Source: Lunularia cruciata (taxonomy: Eukaryota; Streptophyta; Marchantiopsida; Lunulariales; Lunulariaceae). Taken from it: a stretch of DNA of 64,000 bases. Within the stretch, counting starts at the first letter, position 1. Each line of letters opens with the position of its first letter. Below are positions 1-13,111 of this stretch, in pieces. A model generated the notes under the pieces. That model made no database searches, was not told the DNA's origin, and saw nothing but the letters and a program-made list of their open reading frames with translations. Both the position numbers and the translations under genes were made by a program. The stretch spans positions 37,982,243 to 38,046,242 of the forward strand of contig OX419761.1 in NCBI GenBank assembly GCA_948567375.1. Direction: 5' to 3'.

Positions 1-1010
1 CCAAAAGTACTCTCTCTTTCTCGTATTCACTCTTTTATTCCCTATCATGTCGTCCCATGTCGAGGTGCACGGTGCTTATGTTTATTACATGCAGTACGAT
101 GTTCAGGATTAGACGCGTGATAGCAAATTGTAGTTCCTGCATCATCTTCGGGAAACATATCATCACCGCTGTTTAACATGATCGAAGCGTATCATGTGCT
201 TCTTAATTAAAATTGCCGTTGCGTCTCAAGAGCGTTAGTTTGATCTCATTTCTCGAGGAGCCCTGCAGCAACCACAACACAATCTTGATATCATTTGAAT
301 GTTGTAAGATGGCTGTGAGGTTGCTCCGCGGAGAAATCAGAAGCAATCAGTAACTTTTCATAATTCTCAACTGAGTTGGTGCGATGATTCCGTACAACTA
401 TGAGCCAACTTCGAAAAATTTCCCTTACCTCTAAATATTGCAGAGGCTTTATTCCATGTGTCCTTAAGGAGGTAGTACTCACTTATAGAATCGTTGACAG
501 GCTGTTCGTGTCATTCTAATAGTCTCAGCCACTTCTCAAGGTTTTAGTGACAGTCTTGAATAAAGACACACATGCCAAACCCATTACTGCACTTTCGAAT
601 GTGCGAAGCGGCAAAATACCTAAGCATTTTTAGAAAGGCTGTCCTGTCATTTTGATATTTCAGCCACTTCACTAAGGGTTCATTGGCATCCCTGAAGGAG
701 ATCAGACTTGCCACAGCCGTAGTTGCAACTTTGATCATGAACCTTGACTGGAGATTCTCCTACCTTTTTCTTTAACTTACTCCCTCATTTATATGGGATA
801 TGGCCATTAGAAGGTTCTCGCAACGAGAGCCAACAGTTTAATCGGTGTATATCAATTCTCTTAGCTTTGAGGGTCCAGCTCCTTATTAGGTTTCTACTGT
901 TGATTTACTTTCCTGGTTATAAATTGCGAGAGATGTCTTAGGCCGGCAAAGCTTTCTGCATAAATTTCCGTGAGAATGTGCTTTGATTATATTTTTTTGA
1001 TAATGCTCAG
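1..1010. other. Upstream region of the prolyl 4-hydroxylase gene
   Basis: No convincing coding exon was found here. The missing first exon of the downstream prolyl 4-hydroxylase, which in plants usually encodes a type II signal anchor, should lie in this stretch. A short open frame ending near 941 carries a hydrophobic run on the plus strand, but nothing ties it to the gene, so it is not called. Confidence 0.4.
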
Positions 1011-2898
1011 AAAAGACGGAGACGCAGCGGTACAGCCATACGTTGAAGTGTTGTCATGGGAACCTCGAGCATTTATTTATCATAACATGCTGGTAATAAG
1101 TCTGAGCAATTTCGTCTCTCTACATATTGCATTATCTTGTTGAAGGGTTAAGAGTACATGCAGTTTCACGCACGTCAACTGCCAAAAGTGGCTACTTGTA
1201 GAAATCGCATCGTTCTTTTACGGAGCCAAATAGACCCCGGTGCCTAACATTGGCTCAGTGTTGTCCAAGTCTGTTTCTACGACTTAGTACTTTTACTAGT
1301 TCTTTGATGGTTTTGATTCGTCACTGTGGTTCATGTACTTCTAGGCTCTTTCCAGATCTTATCAAATCCAGTCTTGCAGTCATGAAAATTGTCTTTCACG
1401 ACTGTCCACATTCTTCCTGATTAGAGGTTTTGTTGCGAGATGTTTTGTCTCATCCGTGCGATACATGCAGACTGATGCAGAATGTGAGCATCTGATCAAC
1501 GTTGCCAAGCCCAACATGCAGAAGTCAACTGTTGTTGACAGTGCTACAGGACGAAGTAAAGATAGCAGGTATGAGGCTCGAGCTCACTTGAGCATATTTT
1601 GCGTCTATTTATGATTTATAGTCTTTCTCTCTTACTCGCATTCATTGGTTACAAGTTCAAGTCCATAACAGAAATGAGAAGTAACATCGAAGTCGTTTTG
1701 ATTGACGAGCAGAGTCCGAACAAGTTCAGGAACGTTTCTGAACCGAGGACAGGATCCGGTAATCGCAGGAATCGAGAAAAAAATTGCAGAATTTACGTTC
1801 ATTCCAGTTGGTAAGTGTCTAGAACTGAGATGGTATTGCTATTGTCTTTTGAGTTGTCCGTCTTATGGAGCCCCAGATTTTGTCTGATTTCGTTTTTGTC
1901 AAGCGTTCGGGAGCTGCTTTGAACCAGAAGTTTTATATATTGACGTGGTCGGTCTTAACAGAACATGGAGAAGGATTACAAGTTCTGCATTACGAAGGAG
2001 GGCAAAAGTATGATCCACATTTTGATTATTTCCATGATTCATTCAATACAAAGAATGGTGGGCAGCGAATAGCAACCGTCTTGATGTACTTGTAAGGGAC
2101 TGCAACTCTACCCGCTATCCGTTCACTGGCCTCCACTGATAATCGGCTCCGTGATCAACTGCCTGTTGTTTTCCATTGTTTTTTAAAGCAAGAGGGTCCG
2201 GAAGTTCTGTCATCTACCAATTACTTTGCTTCTGTAAAGTGGATGACGTTTACAAAATGAATCTGATCGAAGGCTATATTTGTTCATGAATGTTTGCACT
2301 GATCTATTTCTCCCTGATGCTACTTCGGATCCGAGGGCAGCTATTTATGTTGCGTGGTTGCTCTGGAGCAGGTCAGATGTGGAGTCTGGAGGTGAAACCG
2401 TTTTTCCTGCCTCTAAAGTGAATAGCTCTCATGTCCCAAACTGGGATGAGTTGTCCGAATGTGCACAGGCTGGCCTTTCTGTGCGTCCAAAGAAGGGCAT
2501 GGCACTTTTATTTTGGAGCATGCGTCCCGATGTGACCTTGGATTCAAAAAGTCTGCATGGTAAGGAAGGAAGCTCACCACGCCTTCCATAATCTTTAACC
2601 TGCGCGCTCCCCGTTTTAGACTGAATTTGAACACTTTATAACTGTTAGTGAATTGAACGCTTAAGACGATATGTGACGTGGGAGGAATCTCTTCAGTTCA
2701 TCGGCTAGTGTGAAGTGACAGGAATTTCCTTTCCCAGTTGTGTGCTTTGCAGTTCATTACAGAATGTACTTACTTTAGTTGTCATATTTGAACCAACTTC
2801 GGGTTTTCATACCTGCAGGTGGTTGCCCAGTCGGTGTGGGTAACAAGTGGTCAGCTACAAAGTGGTTACATGTTAACAAGTATTCAGTACCCAATTAA
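1011..2898 (+). CDS. Prolyl 4-hydroxylase (plant P4H, 2-oxoglutarate/Fe(II) dioxygenase), first exon not found
   Basis: This enzyme hydroxylates proline in cell-wall glycoproteins such as extensins and AGPs, in the ER/Golgi. Exons inferred from GT-AG sites and the family alignment are 1011-1092, 1471-1568, 1713-1810, 1962-2091, 2372-2559 and 2819-2898. From 1471 to the TAA at 2896-2898 they total 594 nt and stay in frame. The order of conserved blocks is WEPRAFIYHNML, AECEHLINVAKP, RVRTSSGTFLNRGQDPV, EGLQVLHYEGGQKYDPHFDYF (iron ligands H and D of HxD), NGGQRIATVLMYL, GGETVFPA, LSVRPKKG and SLHGGCPVGVGNKWSATKW (distal iron histidine in LHGG, with the basic 2-oxoglutarate-binding region following). 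The protein ends shortly after the catalytic core, with no ShK-type domain seen. The first 5' exon, probably a signal anchor, was not identified. All catalytic blocks are intact, so it looks functional. Confidence 0.88.
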
Positions 2899-4142
2899 GA
2901 CTCACATTTCCCTCAGGTACGGTACATCCACTTCTCTACAGTCGATGCGAACTCTTTCTCTTATTTCCAATCTTGTGTTACAACCCAGAAGCTTGGTTTC
3001 GTCAAACCGGACATAATGTTATCATACCAGCACATCTGTTCGTAAATTTATAATGCCTATGCTTTTGCAGCTGATTGTCAATCTCCACAAGTAAAGCTAT
3101 TATCCGCGACACGACGTAGATGATTCTTTACACTAGTAGTTTTCTTTGAACGTACAATCATATTCGATCTCACCCAAGCATTCTTGCATCCGGCTTTAAT
3201 ACCACAACCAGGTGGAGTAAATTTCCAGCTGCGAGTGCTAAGATTTTCGCTGCAACAGTATCTGGCATCAGTTCAGGGCAGACAAGTTTCTCGGCAGTTG
3301 GGACCTTGTTCTGACCTATCAAGGAGGGTCCCATTCATACTTCAAAGATATTTTTACCTGAGTGAGCAGGAAGGTGACCTCTTGATAGCCTGGGGTCATT
3401 ATTTCTCTGCTGCCCAGTTTACTTGGCATGTGTAGCTCCTGCTATTAGGACCATTGAGAATAACATTCAAGTGTAAATAGGACGTGCTTTGAAGATCTTG
3501 TCAAGAAGACCCTGAGTTTAGAAGAGTAGAACAGCTGCCGAAGATGATGGAAGGTGACTGCACCCGCCTAGGTTCCTGAGGTGTCAGGTATATTTGGTCT
3601 TGGATCTGCTGGAGCAGAGTATGCCCGACTTGTCCAGCCTAATGTCAAGAATATGTCACATGAGCGTGGCACTCTTTTTTGATCTAGTGAATTTATAGTC
3701 AAGAACATTGACGAGCAGAAACTACGTTTTGCGACCATCTTCTGTCTGTCGACTCCCATGTCTCTCAACTATATCGTGATGGGTGCCATTTACTTACCCA
3801 AGGAACCTTCATCTCAGGCTCTCATGCCCTTGGCTTTTCCTCCCGATGTTCCCGTTTTACGAGGAAGTTCAACATGAGGACAGATACGCCATATTTTTAT
3901 CCTGCAAGAGGGACATTCTAATATGATTGTGGGTTGGGAGTCCGTACTAGTAAGAGGTTACAGAAACAACTTCTTACCTGCTTCCCCAAGATGTGATGTG
4001 AGTGGGCTGATTCTATCTTCTAGCACAAATGGGGTGGTCCTCTCCAATTTACACGTTATCTCCTCTCCGTGCATGTACGCTTTCGTTGTGTAGGAAAGTT
4101 CTTCTTCAACAGTAGCCACATATGAGAAGAATGTAACAGTTG

Positions 4143-4196
4143 CCCTGTAGTACGTAAACGAACTCTGAGCCCTGTAGTACGTAAACGAACTCTGAA
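4143..4196. repeat. 27-bp perfect tandem duplication
   Basis: Two adjacent copies, 4143-4169 and 4170-4196, begin CCCTGTAGTACGTAAACGAA. They are identical except for the last base, which implies a recent slippage or short tandem duplication. No function is suggested. Confidence 0.85.
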
Positions 4197-4840
4197 GTTT
4201 ATCCACTAAGCTGGATGTCAAAATTGGCAAGACAAATTCATATGATTTAACTTGGCGCAGAGGGGATTTCCAATGTGCAAAACTACTCTAGAAGAAAGAA
4301 AGATCTGAAAATTTGAGATGGAGGAAATCATGGTAAAGGAAATAACCGAAGATTTTAAGCTACTTCCATCTAACGGTGAATTCCACATTGTTGTCTTATC
4401 TTCATACAATTCACGTTTCATTGCTTGAATACATGATGTCTTCATTCGAGTTTGATCAAACAAGTTAACTCCCCACCAGTTAAATCGCGATTCTAATGAA
4501 GACAGATCTCCATGGATGAAAACTGGAGACCGATGTACAGTTTGTTATTATGGCTTCAATAAAACACACATAATCTCTTCTACAGGGAAATACGTCCGGA
4601 ATCATTCTTTTTGCGTCTGAATGCTATTTATTTATGCCAATCCGTCTGTTTTGTGTGTTAAAGCTATATACATGGGATGTATGTAAGAGCCATGTACATG
4701 GTCAAGTGCTTCTCCGATGGCAAGCTTGAGTTCATGAAGCGGAAGGACAATCTACTTTACAGAAGATAATCTCTTACTTCTTAAAACACGACGATTCATT
4801 CCTTGCATAAGCATATTGTCTCCTATCACATTCTACTTAT

Positions 4841-4900
4841 TTGCACATTAGTTTACACATTGCACACTACACATTACACATTACACATCACACATTATAT
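4841..4900. repeat. ACACATT-type simple sequence repeat
   Basis: Imperfect tandem heptamers of the form (TT)ACACATT run through 4841-4900, with variants such as GCACACT and CACACATT. This is low-complexity sequence. Confidence 0.7.
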
Positions 4901-5637
4901 TTCAGATAGGATCGATGTTGGTCCAACAAAATCGAGTAATGTTGTATTATCCTGGTCAGTATCAGCCATTAAAAAGTGACATACAAGAGACCAATGTTTA
5001 TATAACTTTTAATTCACGACAAGAACAATAATTTTGTAAGAATCATAAACTATGTGTTACATCGAAATGCAAAGATATACGCTTACAGCAAGTGTGTATT
5101 TAGACATACATTAAACAATCACATCTGTAGAGTGGTCTTTAGCCTGAGAGTCTATTGCAAATATGAAGATTCCCATTTAGTGCAGTTACGGATGTATAAT
5201 ATCCTTTCTTCCATCAAAACTCAGTGCACTTAGAAGAGTGGACTGGAAAGTACCCTGCCTTGGAAAGTCCACCCGATCATTCTCACACAGTACAGCACAG
5301 TACAAGAAGAGTTGGAAGGCATGCAATTTTCACACGCAGTCACGAGTTGTGAAGTTTCGAGAGGCCTGATTGGCTGACAGACGTCTGCTAAGCCCACGCT
5401 CTCTCTCGTGTCTCATCTTAGGCCCCATAGAGTGGTAACCTGCGAATAGTCTGGAAGCAGATTCTCGGCACAAGAGCCAAAAAAGTCGATCTCCAAATCT
5501 TCTAATGCTTGCCTTGAGGGTGCTCGCTCTACCGGCACACGCTCTTCCTTAATTTGGTGCTAGGCTTTCCACTTGGGTTGATTCACTCGTTCCAGGGCTT
5601 CGACGGTCAGTGTTCTGCAGCTGCAGAGGTTTTAGCA

Positions 5638-8085
5638 ATGGAGGGACTTGTGCTGAGCAAAATGGTGGTGCCCGCCGCCACTTTTTCTGGGAAATCTGTT
5701 GTTCCACAGAAGATTCATCTCAGAAGTGGGGCTGATTTCTTTCCAGCCTTCAGAAGCAAATCATATGATGTTAAGCTGCAGCGTTCGTCTGTTTTAAAGG
5801 TGAGATTGGTGGAATTCATGGCGTTTGGTAGTGTTACAGGTCTCGGCCTGCTTGGGCTTGTTGAAATTCTGCTGTCAGGAATGTTGGGGGTTAATTAAGT
5901 TAGGGAATTTCATACCAGAGCCTTTGAAGTTATGAATTGGCTGGAGGAAGAATGTGACTGAATGGGGTGATGTATTGGAAGCAGGTGCAGGCAAAGAAGC
6001 AAACTTTCACCTCTTTCGATGATATGATCACTAATTCTGATCTTCCCGTTTTCGTAGACTTCTATGCAACCTGGTATGTTTTGGTCTCCAAAATTTCTGC
6101 ACATGAAGTTTGAGAGCCGAGGGTTTTCTGATACGAGCCTGTTTAGCAATAGGGTACAAGGAACTTCCTCCTGGAGTAGATGAAAGCGAGTTTACAGAAA
6201 TAAGGTTTGTCCAGGTAGAGTGTAGTTCTTCTTCTTGGTTCATTTCCCCGAATTCTCGAGGGAACGAACGAAGAAATGGTACGAGTGTTTGCATGGGTAA
6301 ACACTGGATCACGTCCCATCATATTTGTCCTGGAATGATGTTTGGAACTATTGATTTGAGGCATCAACATAGAAGTGGAACTCTGTTGAATGGACCCAAC
6401 CTCAGAGTAGAGTGAAAGAGCCACTTGCCTGTTCCTCAGTAGGGGAACTCAGAGTCATGCACATGAGTTGAAAGTTGACTTGCGTGAGTTACCCATGTAC
6501 CGTGGTGTCTCGATCCTCTGTCCTGGCTTATCAATCAGAAACTTTTTGAAATCAAATAAAGGCCATCAAAAAATCGTAATTCCTCTTTTAGCTGGGACGC
6601 TGGATCCTTCCATGCTCTTATTTGTCTACTTTGCAGTCATATCCTTATTGGCCGTCTATTTAGTGGTAATCACGTTGAAGAAATACATCACTACCGTCCT
6701 TCCTTCGTTCTTTTCAATCTATGCCGTTGCCATGCAATGCTGGCAGGGCTCACTAGCATTCTCCATCTTCCAGCAATTCTTTTCAGGTTGTCTCTCTTTT
6801 TCTAGCCCCTCTTCAAATAATCTGAGACGAGCAGGCTAAAGGGACTACTGTAATGATTACGATATCCAGAGTCCCGTATATGGCCTCTAGGAGGTGATGG
6901 TTAGCATTCCGGAAGTTAATGAAAAGGAGTACAGCTCCATTTGAGTCTGTGTAGTAAGAAAACGCTCTTGTTTTGGCTTAACGTCGCGTTTCTGGGGATT
7001 GGCAGGTGTTTCAGTTTTATTGCTAATATTATTTCCTGGTATGCTGATGCAGGTGTGGACCATGTCAGTTCATGGCTCCCATCTTAAGTGAAGTGGGGAA
7101 GGCGATGCAGGAAAAAATTCGCATTGTAAGTCTGTATTCTTGGCTGGTAACAAATTATTAGTGAAACATTGCTACGAGTATTATGTTCTAGAAGTTTCAA
7201 ATTTCAAAATGAGGTGAAGAACCGCTGAATTGATTTTAAGTAAGTGTATCTATTCTCAAGTTTCTTAGCCCTTGAAGAAAGATGAAATTCTGTTGAAAGG
7301 TGCATTCCGGATCAGAATGGAATATCCTTGCAGGTCCTGCCGGTAGTCCAGTTGGAGCTACTGGTGTCAACTTTGAACCTTAGTTTGAACTAATATCTTT
7401 TTAGGAATTTCTGTCCTTCAGTTTATCACAGTTTAGATAAATCAGGATACACAGTGTATCGTTATATGGATCAATGGCAAGCTAGTAACTTCTGTGTAAG
7501 CTTGCATTGAGAAAAATCGCTCGGTGGCAAGCTTGACCCAGTGATTTCTGTGTTGCTGCAGGTTAAGGTAGACACGGAGAAGTACCCTGCTGTGGCCAGC
7601 CGCTATGGAATTCGGTCTTTACCAACTTTTGTATTATTTGTAGACGGGAAACCTATCGACTGGCTGGTTGGTACCCTTAGCTCTGATTCATGTGATTGGC
7701 CACTTGTTCATGGACAAAACCAGTTTCTCCATGTCCAGTTTTCTATCGCTCGGGTCTCATGGTTGTTCACGCGCGTTCATATTGGGGTGAAGCAATATTC
7801 TTGCATGCTTTAGTAGCTGTGTGCTCTAGCTATAATAAATTAGAGGATTTCCAAGACGAGAGCAAGAGGCTGCCAATGTGCTCTAACGGCTATATAATCT
7901 CTTTGAGAACATGTGAAAACTGATTGTATTAGTTGTTTTCAAATATCAATTCTGCAGTTCTGGAGCTTCATTTTGACTTGGAATGGGCATGCATGTAGGA
8001 AGGAGCACTGCAGAAGGACGATCTTATTGCCCATATTGAAGGAGTTCTTCAAGCAGAAGTAACAAGGGGCGCAAGGGTAGATTGA
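5638..8085 (+). CDS. TRXY: Thioredoxin y-type, plastid-targeted
   Basis: This is a plastid disulfide reductase; in Arabidopsis the y-type reduces peroxiredoxin Q and methionine sulfoxide reductase. Five exons, 5638-5799, 5985-6073, 7053-7125, 7562-7666 and 7999-8085, total 516 nt (171 residues plus TGA) and keep phase at every GT-AG junction. The ATG at 5638 is the first in the open frame. The N-terminal ~54 residues are rich in S, V and basic residues with almost no acid, as expected of a transit peptide. Mature blocks are AKKQTFTSFDDMI, LPVFVDFYATW, the redox site WCGPC split across the exon 2/3 junction (W codon spans 6073/7053), then VDTEKYPAVASRYGIRSLPT with the cis-proline, FVLFVDGKP and EGALQKDDLIAHIEGVL. 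The AKKQT-F-SFDD lead-in is typical of y-type rather than m- or f-type. The last intron uses a donor GTTGGT, weaker than the others, chosen because it gives DWL-EGAL as in homologues. Appears complete and functional. Confidence 0.92.
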
Positions 8086-9030
8086 ATGGCCGGTTTCTTG
8101 GATGATTGGATCTCCTCCGACCTACATATTTTTGAGGCACTCACTCTCTTCAGTTTCCGCACCTGGAAGAGATACCACGTCAAGGGCGAAGCACAGGTTG
8201 TGCAGAGCAGAGTGCCAAACAGAGTGTAACATATATCTTACTACCAATTCTTAAGCTCATTGGAAGCCAAGATAATGTGTCTCTGAAAGTGTCGCTACTC
8301 CTCCTTGAATGTCGAGGTAGCTACAGCCACTCACTCATGAATCGTCTGATCTTACAATGGGTGATATTCTTTTTGGTTCGGTATTATTCGCTCCACCTAA
8401 CTGGTATGCACAAATAAAGCAGAGACCGATAATTTGTGATTTAAGCTAAATACTCTGACGGAAAGAACACAGTGTTAATGGACGAAGAGAGTCCAAGCGG
8501 GTGCTGACAACAGAACAAGAAGTCAAATCCTACCTGGTCATTTGTTGACAAGGATAAGGTTATACGACATATTTCGATTGTGGCTGGTTATTTTGAACTT
8601 AGTTCTCTTGCGCAGAACAATGATATTCTAAAAGTTCAAAATCGATGATATCATAAATGGGTGACTGAGATAAAAGGGACCAGATACGTTTTGATCTCTC
8701 ACAGGTAAGTCAGTTCCGGAATTTCTCATTTCCAAACTTTGGATCCCACTCTTGATCAAAGGATTTACCCATCAACTGGGGACGAAGTGCTCCAATCTGC
8801 ACTGTTTGATGCGGGCCAACTTGTACTCATCTTTCGTTCAAAACATGTTCTAGATAAGCGATTCATCCAGATCATACACTAAAGAAGTAAACCAAGAAAT
8901 TACACGACAAAGTAAACCATCGTGTACTGTGATGACTAAATATTTTAGCTGTATCACTACACTAACACTTACGATGTACATTCAATGAAAAAATGGAATG
9001 AACCATGCCCAAGTTTGCTATATGTCAAGT
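8086..9030. other. 3' region of thioredoxin y and intergenic DNA
   Basis: This holds the probable 3' UTR of the thioredoxin gene, followed by AT-rich intergenic sequence. No open frame with family similarity, RNA gene or repeat was recognised. Confidence 0.4.
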
Positions 9031-9499
9031 TATGACTATTACCAAGATGACTTTAACTGATTCTTTCCCATGATGGCTAGCGTACCTTAACTGCATAAAA
9101 CACAAAGACACGGCAGCACGGAAGTAAGCGCAAAGAAATCTATATTCCATTTCCTCACAATCGACATAATGACTGAATACATAGTTATGTCTATTACCAA
9201 GATGACTTTAACTGATTCTTTCCCATGATGGCTAGCGTACCTTAACTGCATAAAACACAAAGACACGGCAGCACGGAAGTAAGCGCAAATGAAATCTATA
9301 TTCCATTTCCTCACAATCGACATAATGACTGAATACATAGTTATTATGTCTATTACCAAGATGACTTTAACTGATTCTTTCCCATGATGGCTAGCGCACC
9401 TTAACTGCATAAAACACAAAGACACGGCAGCACGGAAGTAAGCGCAAATGAAATCTATATTCCATTTCCTCACAATCGACATGATGACTGAATACATAA
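9031..9499. repeat. Three-copy tandem repeat, ~155-159 bp unit
   Basis: Three head-to-tail near-identical units start near 9031, 9186 and 9345, judged by the shared motif ACCAAGATGACTTTAACTGA at about 9041, 9196 and 9355. They differ by single bases and small indels (for example the second unit lacks one TTA present in the third). A 136-codon open frame on the minus strand is an artefact of the repeated unit. Confidence 0.9.
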
Positions 9500-10353
9500 T
9501 CGTACTTGTAAATCTCAGTTGTAGTAAGTTGTAAAACCAATTGAATAGTTTCCCATGTAAAGGGGACTCAAAACCCTGGACTGTAGACTACGTGAAGCTG
9601 TGAGCATAAAGTTGGACCAAGATATAGAAAACTGCGGTCAATAAAGTCACTGATGGTACCTACAAGATTGTCCACTGGTCGAGCACCCACGTTACAGTAC
9701 ACTGGTGGTACACAGTTTAATCAACGCGAGATTGTTCGGTGGTGGTCAAGTTTATCCTGAAATCGCAGAAGGGAGGAGGGACACTTTTCCACCAAAGGGA
9801 GCCAATCACATACTGGTGGCAGCGATGGAGCTTTAAACTTTCGAGTCCCCTTTGGAGTCTGGACATGGCTGCTAGCTGCCGTGGAGTTACCCCATTCGGG
9901 CTGAACTTTGAAGCCTCTGGCTGAGGCCTAAGGTGGGGTTCCAGGCTGCTTGGAGATAGTGGGGGTCAAGGATTTGTGAACAGTTGGACAAAGTGAAAGA
10001 TCCCTCTCCCCTCTCTCCATCCCGGCCATGGCCACCAGTAAAGAGTAGAATATTTTGGAAACGGGAATTTGGAGACTGCTGTTTGAGCTCTTGGAATTTG
10101 TTGTCACATAGCATCTTCAATTGAGGCAATTGTGGGCAGAGCTGGGATTTCAGTGGTAGCGGTTTTGGGAGTGGTTTTAACGGGGCACATCGCATTTCAT
10201 GTCGGAGGAGTATTTCTACTGTTCCAGTTTTCCACATCCTCGAGGGAGAAAGAGGTGGTGAAGCTTGCTTGCTTGATTGATTGATTTCTGTTGCTGCTGC
10301 TGCTGCGGGGGTTTGGAGCTTGCAGGGGATTGGTGGTTAATACAGGGAGACTT

Positions 10354-10569
10354 ATGACTCAACAACTTTCACCGGTTCTTTGTCACTCGAATCCCTCCCT
10401 TTGTTTCCCAAATGTTGGGGGAAATCGAGCGCAGGCTCCTCCCGGAATTATTCTGTGCTCTCCACCGCCTTCCAGACCTTCTGCAGTATGTCTAGGTATT
10501 GCTGAGAACCCTCCTGCTGGCATTGTCGAGCTCAAGACTGTGAATTGTGTGGAGCATATCATGAATTGA
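10354..10569 (+). CDS. Candidate N-terminal (transit peptide) exon of the GNAT gene
   Basis: An open frame from the ATG at 10354 encodes a stretch rich in S, P, L and basic residues and poor in acid, like the start of a plastid precursor. It lies about 1 kb upstream of the first recognised acetyltransferase exon. No donor in the frame joins directly in phase to that exon: the donor at 10496 leaves phase 1 where phase 2 is needed. Either another small exon exists or this is not the real first exon. The region is not present in duplicated copy B. Confidence 0.3.
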   Translation: MTQQLSPVLCHSNPSLCFPNVGGNRAQAPPGIILCSPPPSRPSAVCLGIAENPPAGIVELKTVNCVEHIMN

Positions 10570-11519
10570 TCCATGTCTTACTCTCAGCTTCGTAATGGCA
10601 GTCCGGGGTTCATAAGTTCAACAGAAAGAATATCACTTGTGCATCCGAAATGGCTGGTTTTGCACAATGTTCTGTGGATATACTTGAAAAATCGATTTTA
10701 TACTGGAAGAAGTTAATGGATGAAGATAGTTACCTGTGTCATTTAGAATAGCCTGTGGGTGTCTGGTTCTTAACTGCGCAGTAATCGGTAATGTTTAAGA
10801 CCTCTGGCCTATACTTCTGAATTTTTGAATGAGAATTCTGTGGGAGGAGAATATAGGATCGCTTAATTTCTCACTGCACTCTTCTTATTTGAATCCTGTG
10901 GCGAACATGGAACTAGTCAGAATCGACCACACTCAGCTTGCAAGGTCAGATTACCTGAGACGATACTGATTATCCCCCAGGATTGAAAGGGCAAACTTAG
11001 AATAAAATATCTGAAAAACCACTAATGAGTAAATTGGAAGTATGCTGGAGATATGAGCTATGATTTTGATTCCTCTGGTCCGGATTGGTGGGCCGATTTT
11101 GCTTGAGCAGCAGGTCTGAACGGACGCAGGGACTTCAGAACCAGAGCAAGCTTATGGGACTCTCTTAGATCGGGGTGAGGGCTATCACTCTCATCCAAGC
11201 ACTCCTGCATTTATAGCAGGTCCTTCTTCAAGCTTTTTCTCCGGGCAGAGCATATTCCACCTTCCCGTGAAGTAGAGAGCAGCCTGGTTTTATTTCGAGC
11301 TGCATAGCATGTGTCCATGCCCATATGTACTGTAAGACTACAGCTTTACAGCGTTGTAGCTCCACAGTTTTCATATCTTTTATGGACGTACAACGCGGAT
11401 ACATTGTCGGACTGTCAACTTAGGTTCTTAGGAATCGAAGCAGACGGATCCGGACTTTTCATGAGAGAAAGCACTTGATCAGTTAGTTGGAATTTAGTTT
11501 CTTTGTTTCGTCGTTACAG

Positions 11520-13111
<1,592 letters not shown>

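Larger units (their letters stand above)
2899..5637. other. Intergenic region between prolyl 4-hydroxylase and thioredoxin y
   Basis: No exon of a recognisable gene is visible on either strand. The open frames here are short, lack family similarity, and have no supporting splice structure. The stretch holds a 27-bp tandem duplication and an ACACATT-type simple repeat (listed separately). The last few hundred bases are presumably the thioredoxin promoter and 5' leader. Confidence 0.4.

Noticed and set aside
3184..3435. Additional exons of prolyl 4-hydroxylase beyond the stop at 2898
   Set aside because: The catalytic domain closes with a stop in the expected place, and the downstream open frame has no ShK-type cysteine pattern or other similarity.
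9087..9497. 136-codon minus-strand open frame
   Set aside because: It is produced by the three-copy tandem repeat, and the translated sequence simply repeats; no family similarity.
9031..9499. CRISPR-like array
   Set aside because: The repeats are directly adjacent 155-bp units without spacers, in a plant nuclear genome.
10291..10353. Upstream extension of the candidate GNAT first exon
   Set aside because: It lacks an ATG; it is a (CTG)n-type run read from a TTG codon.
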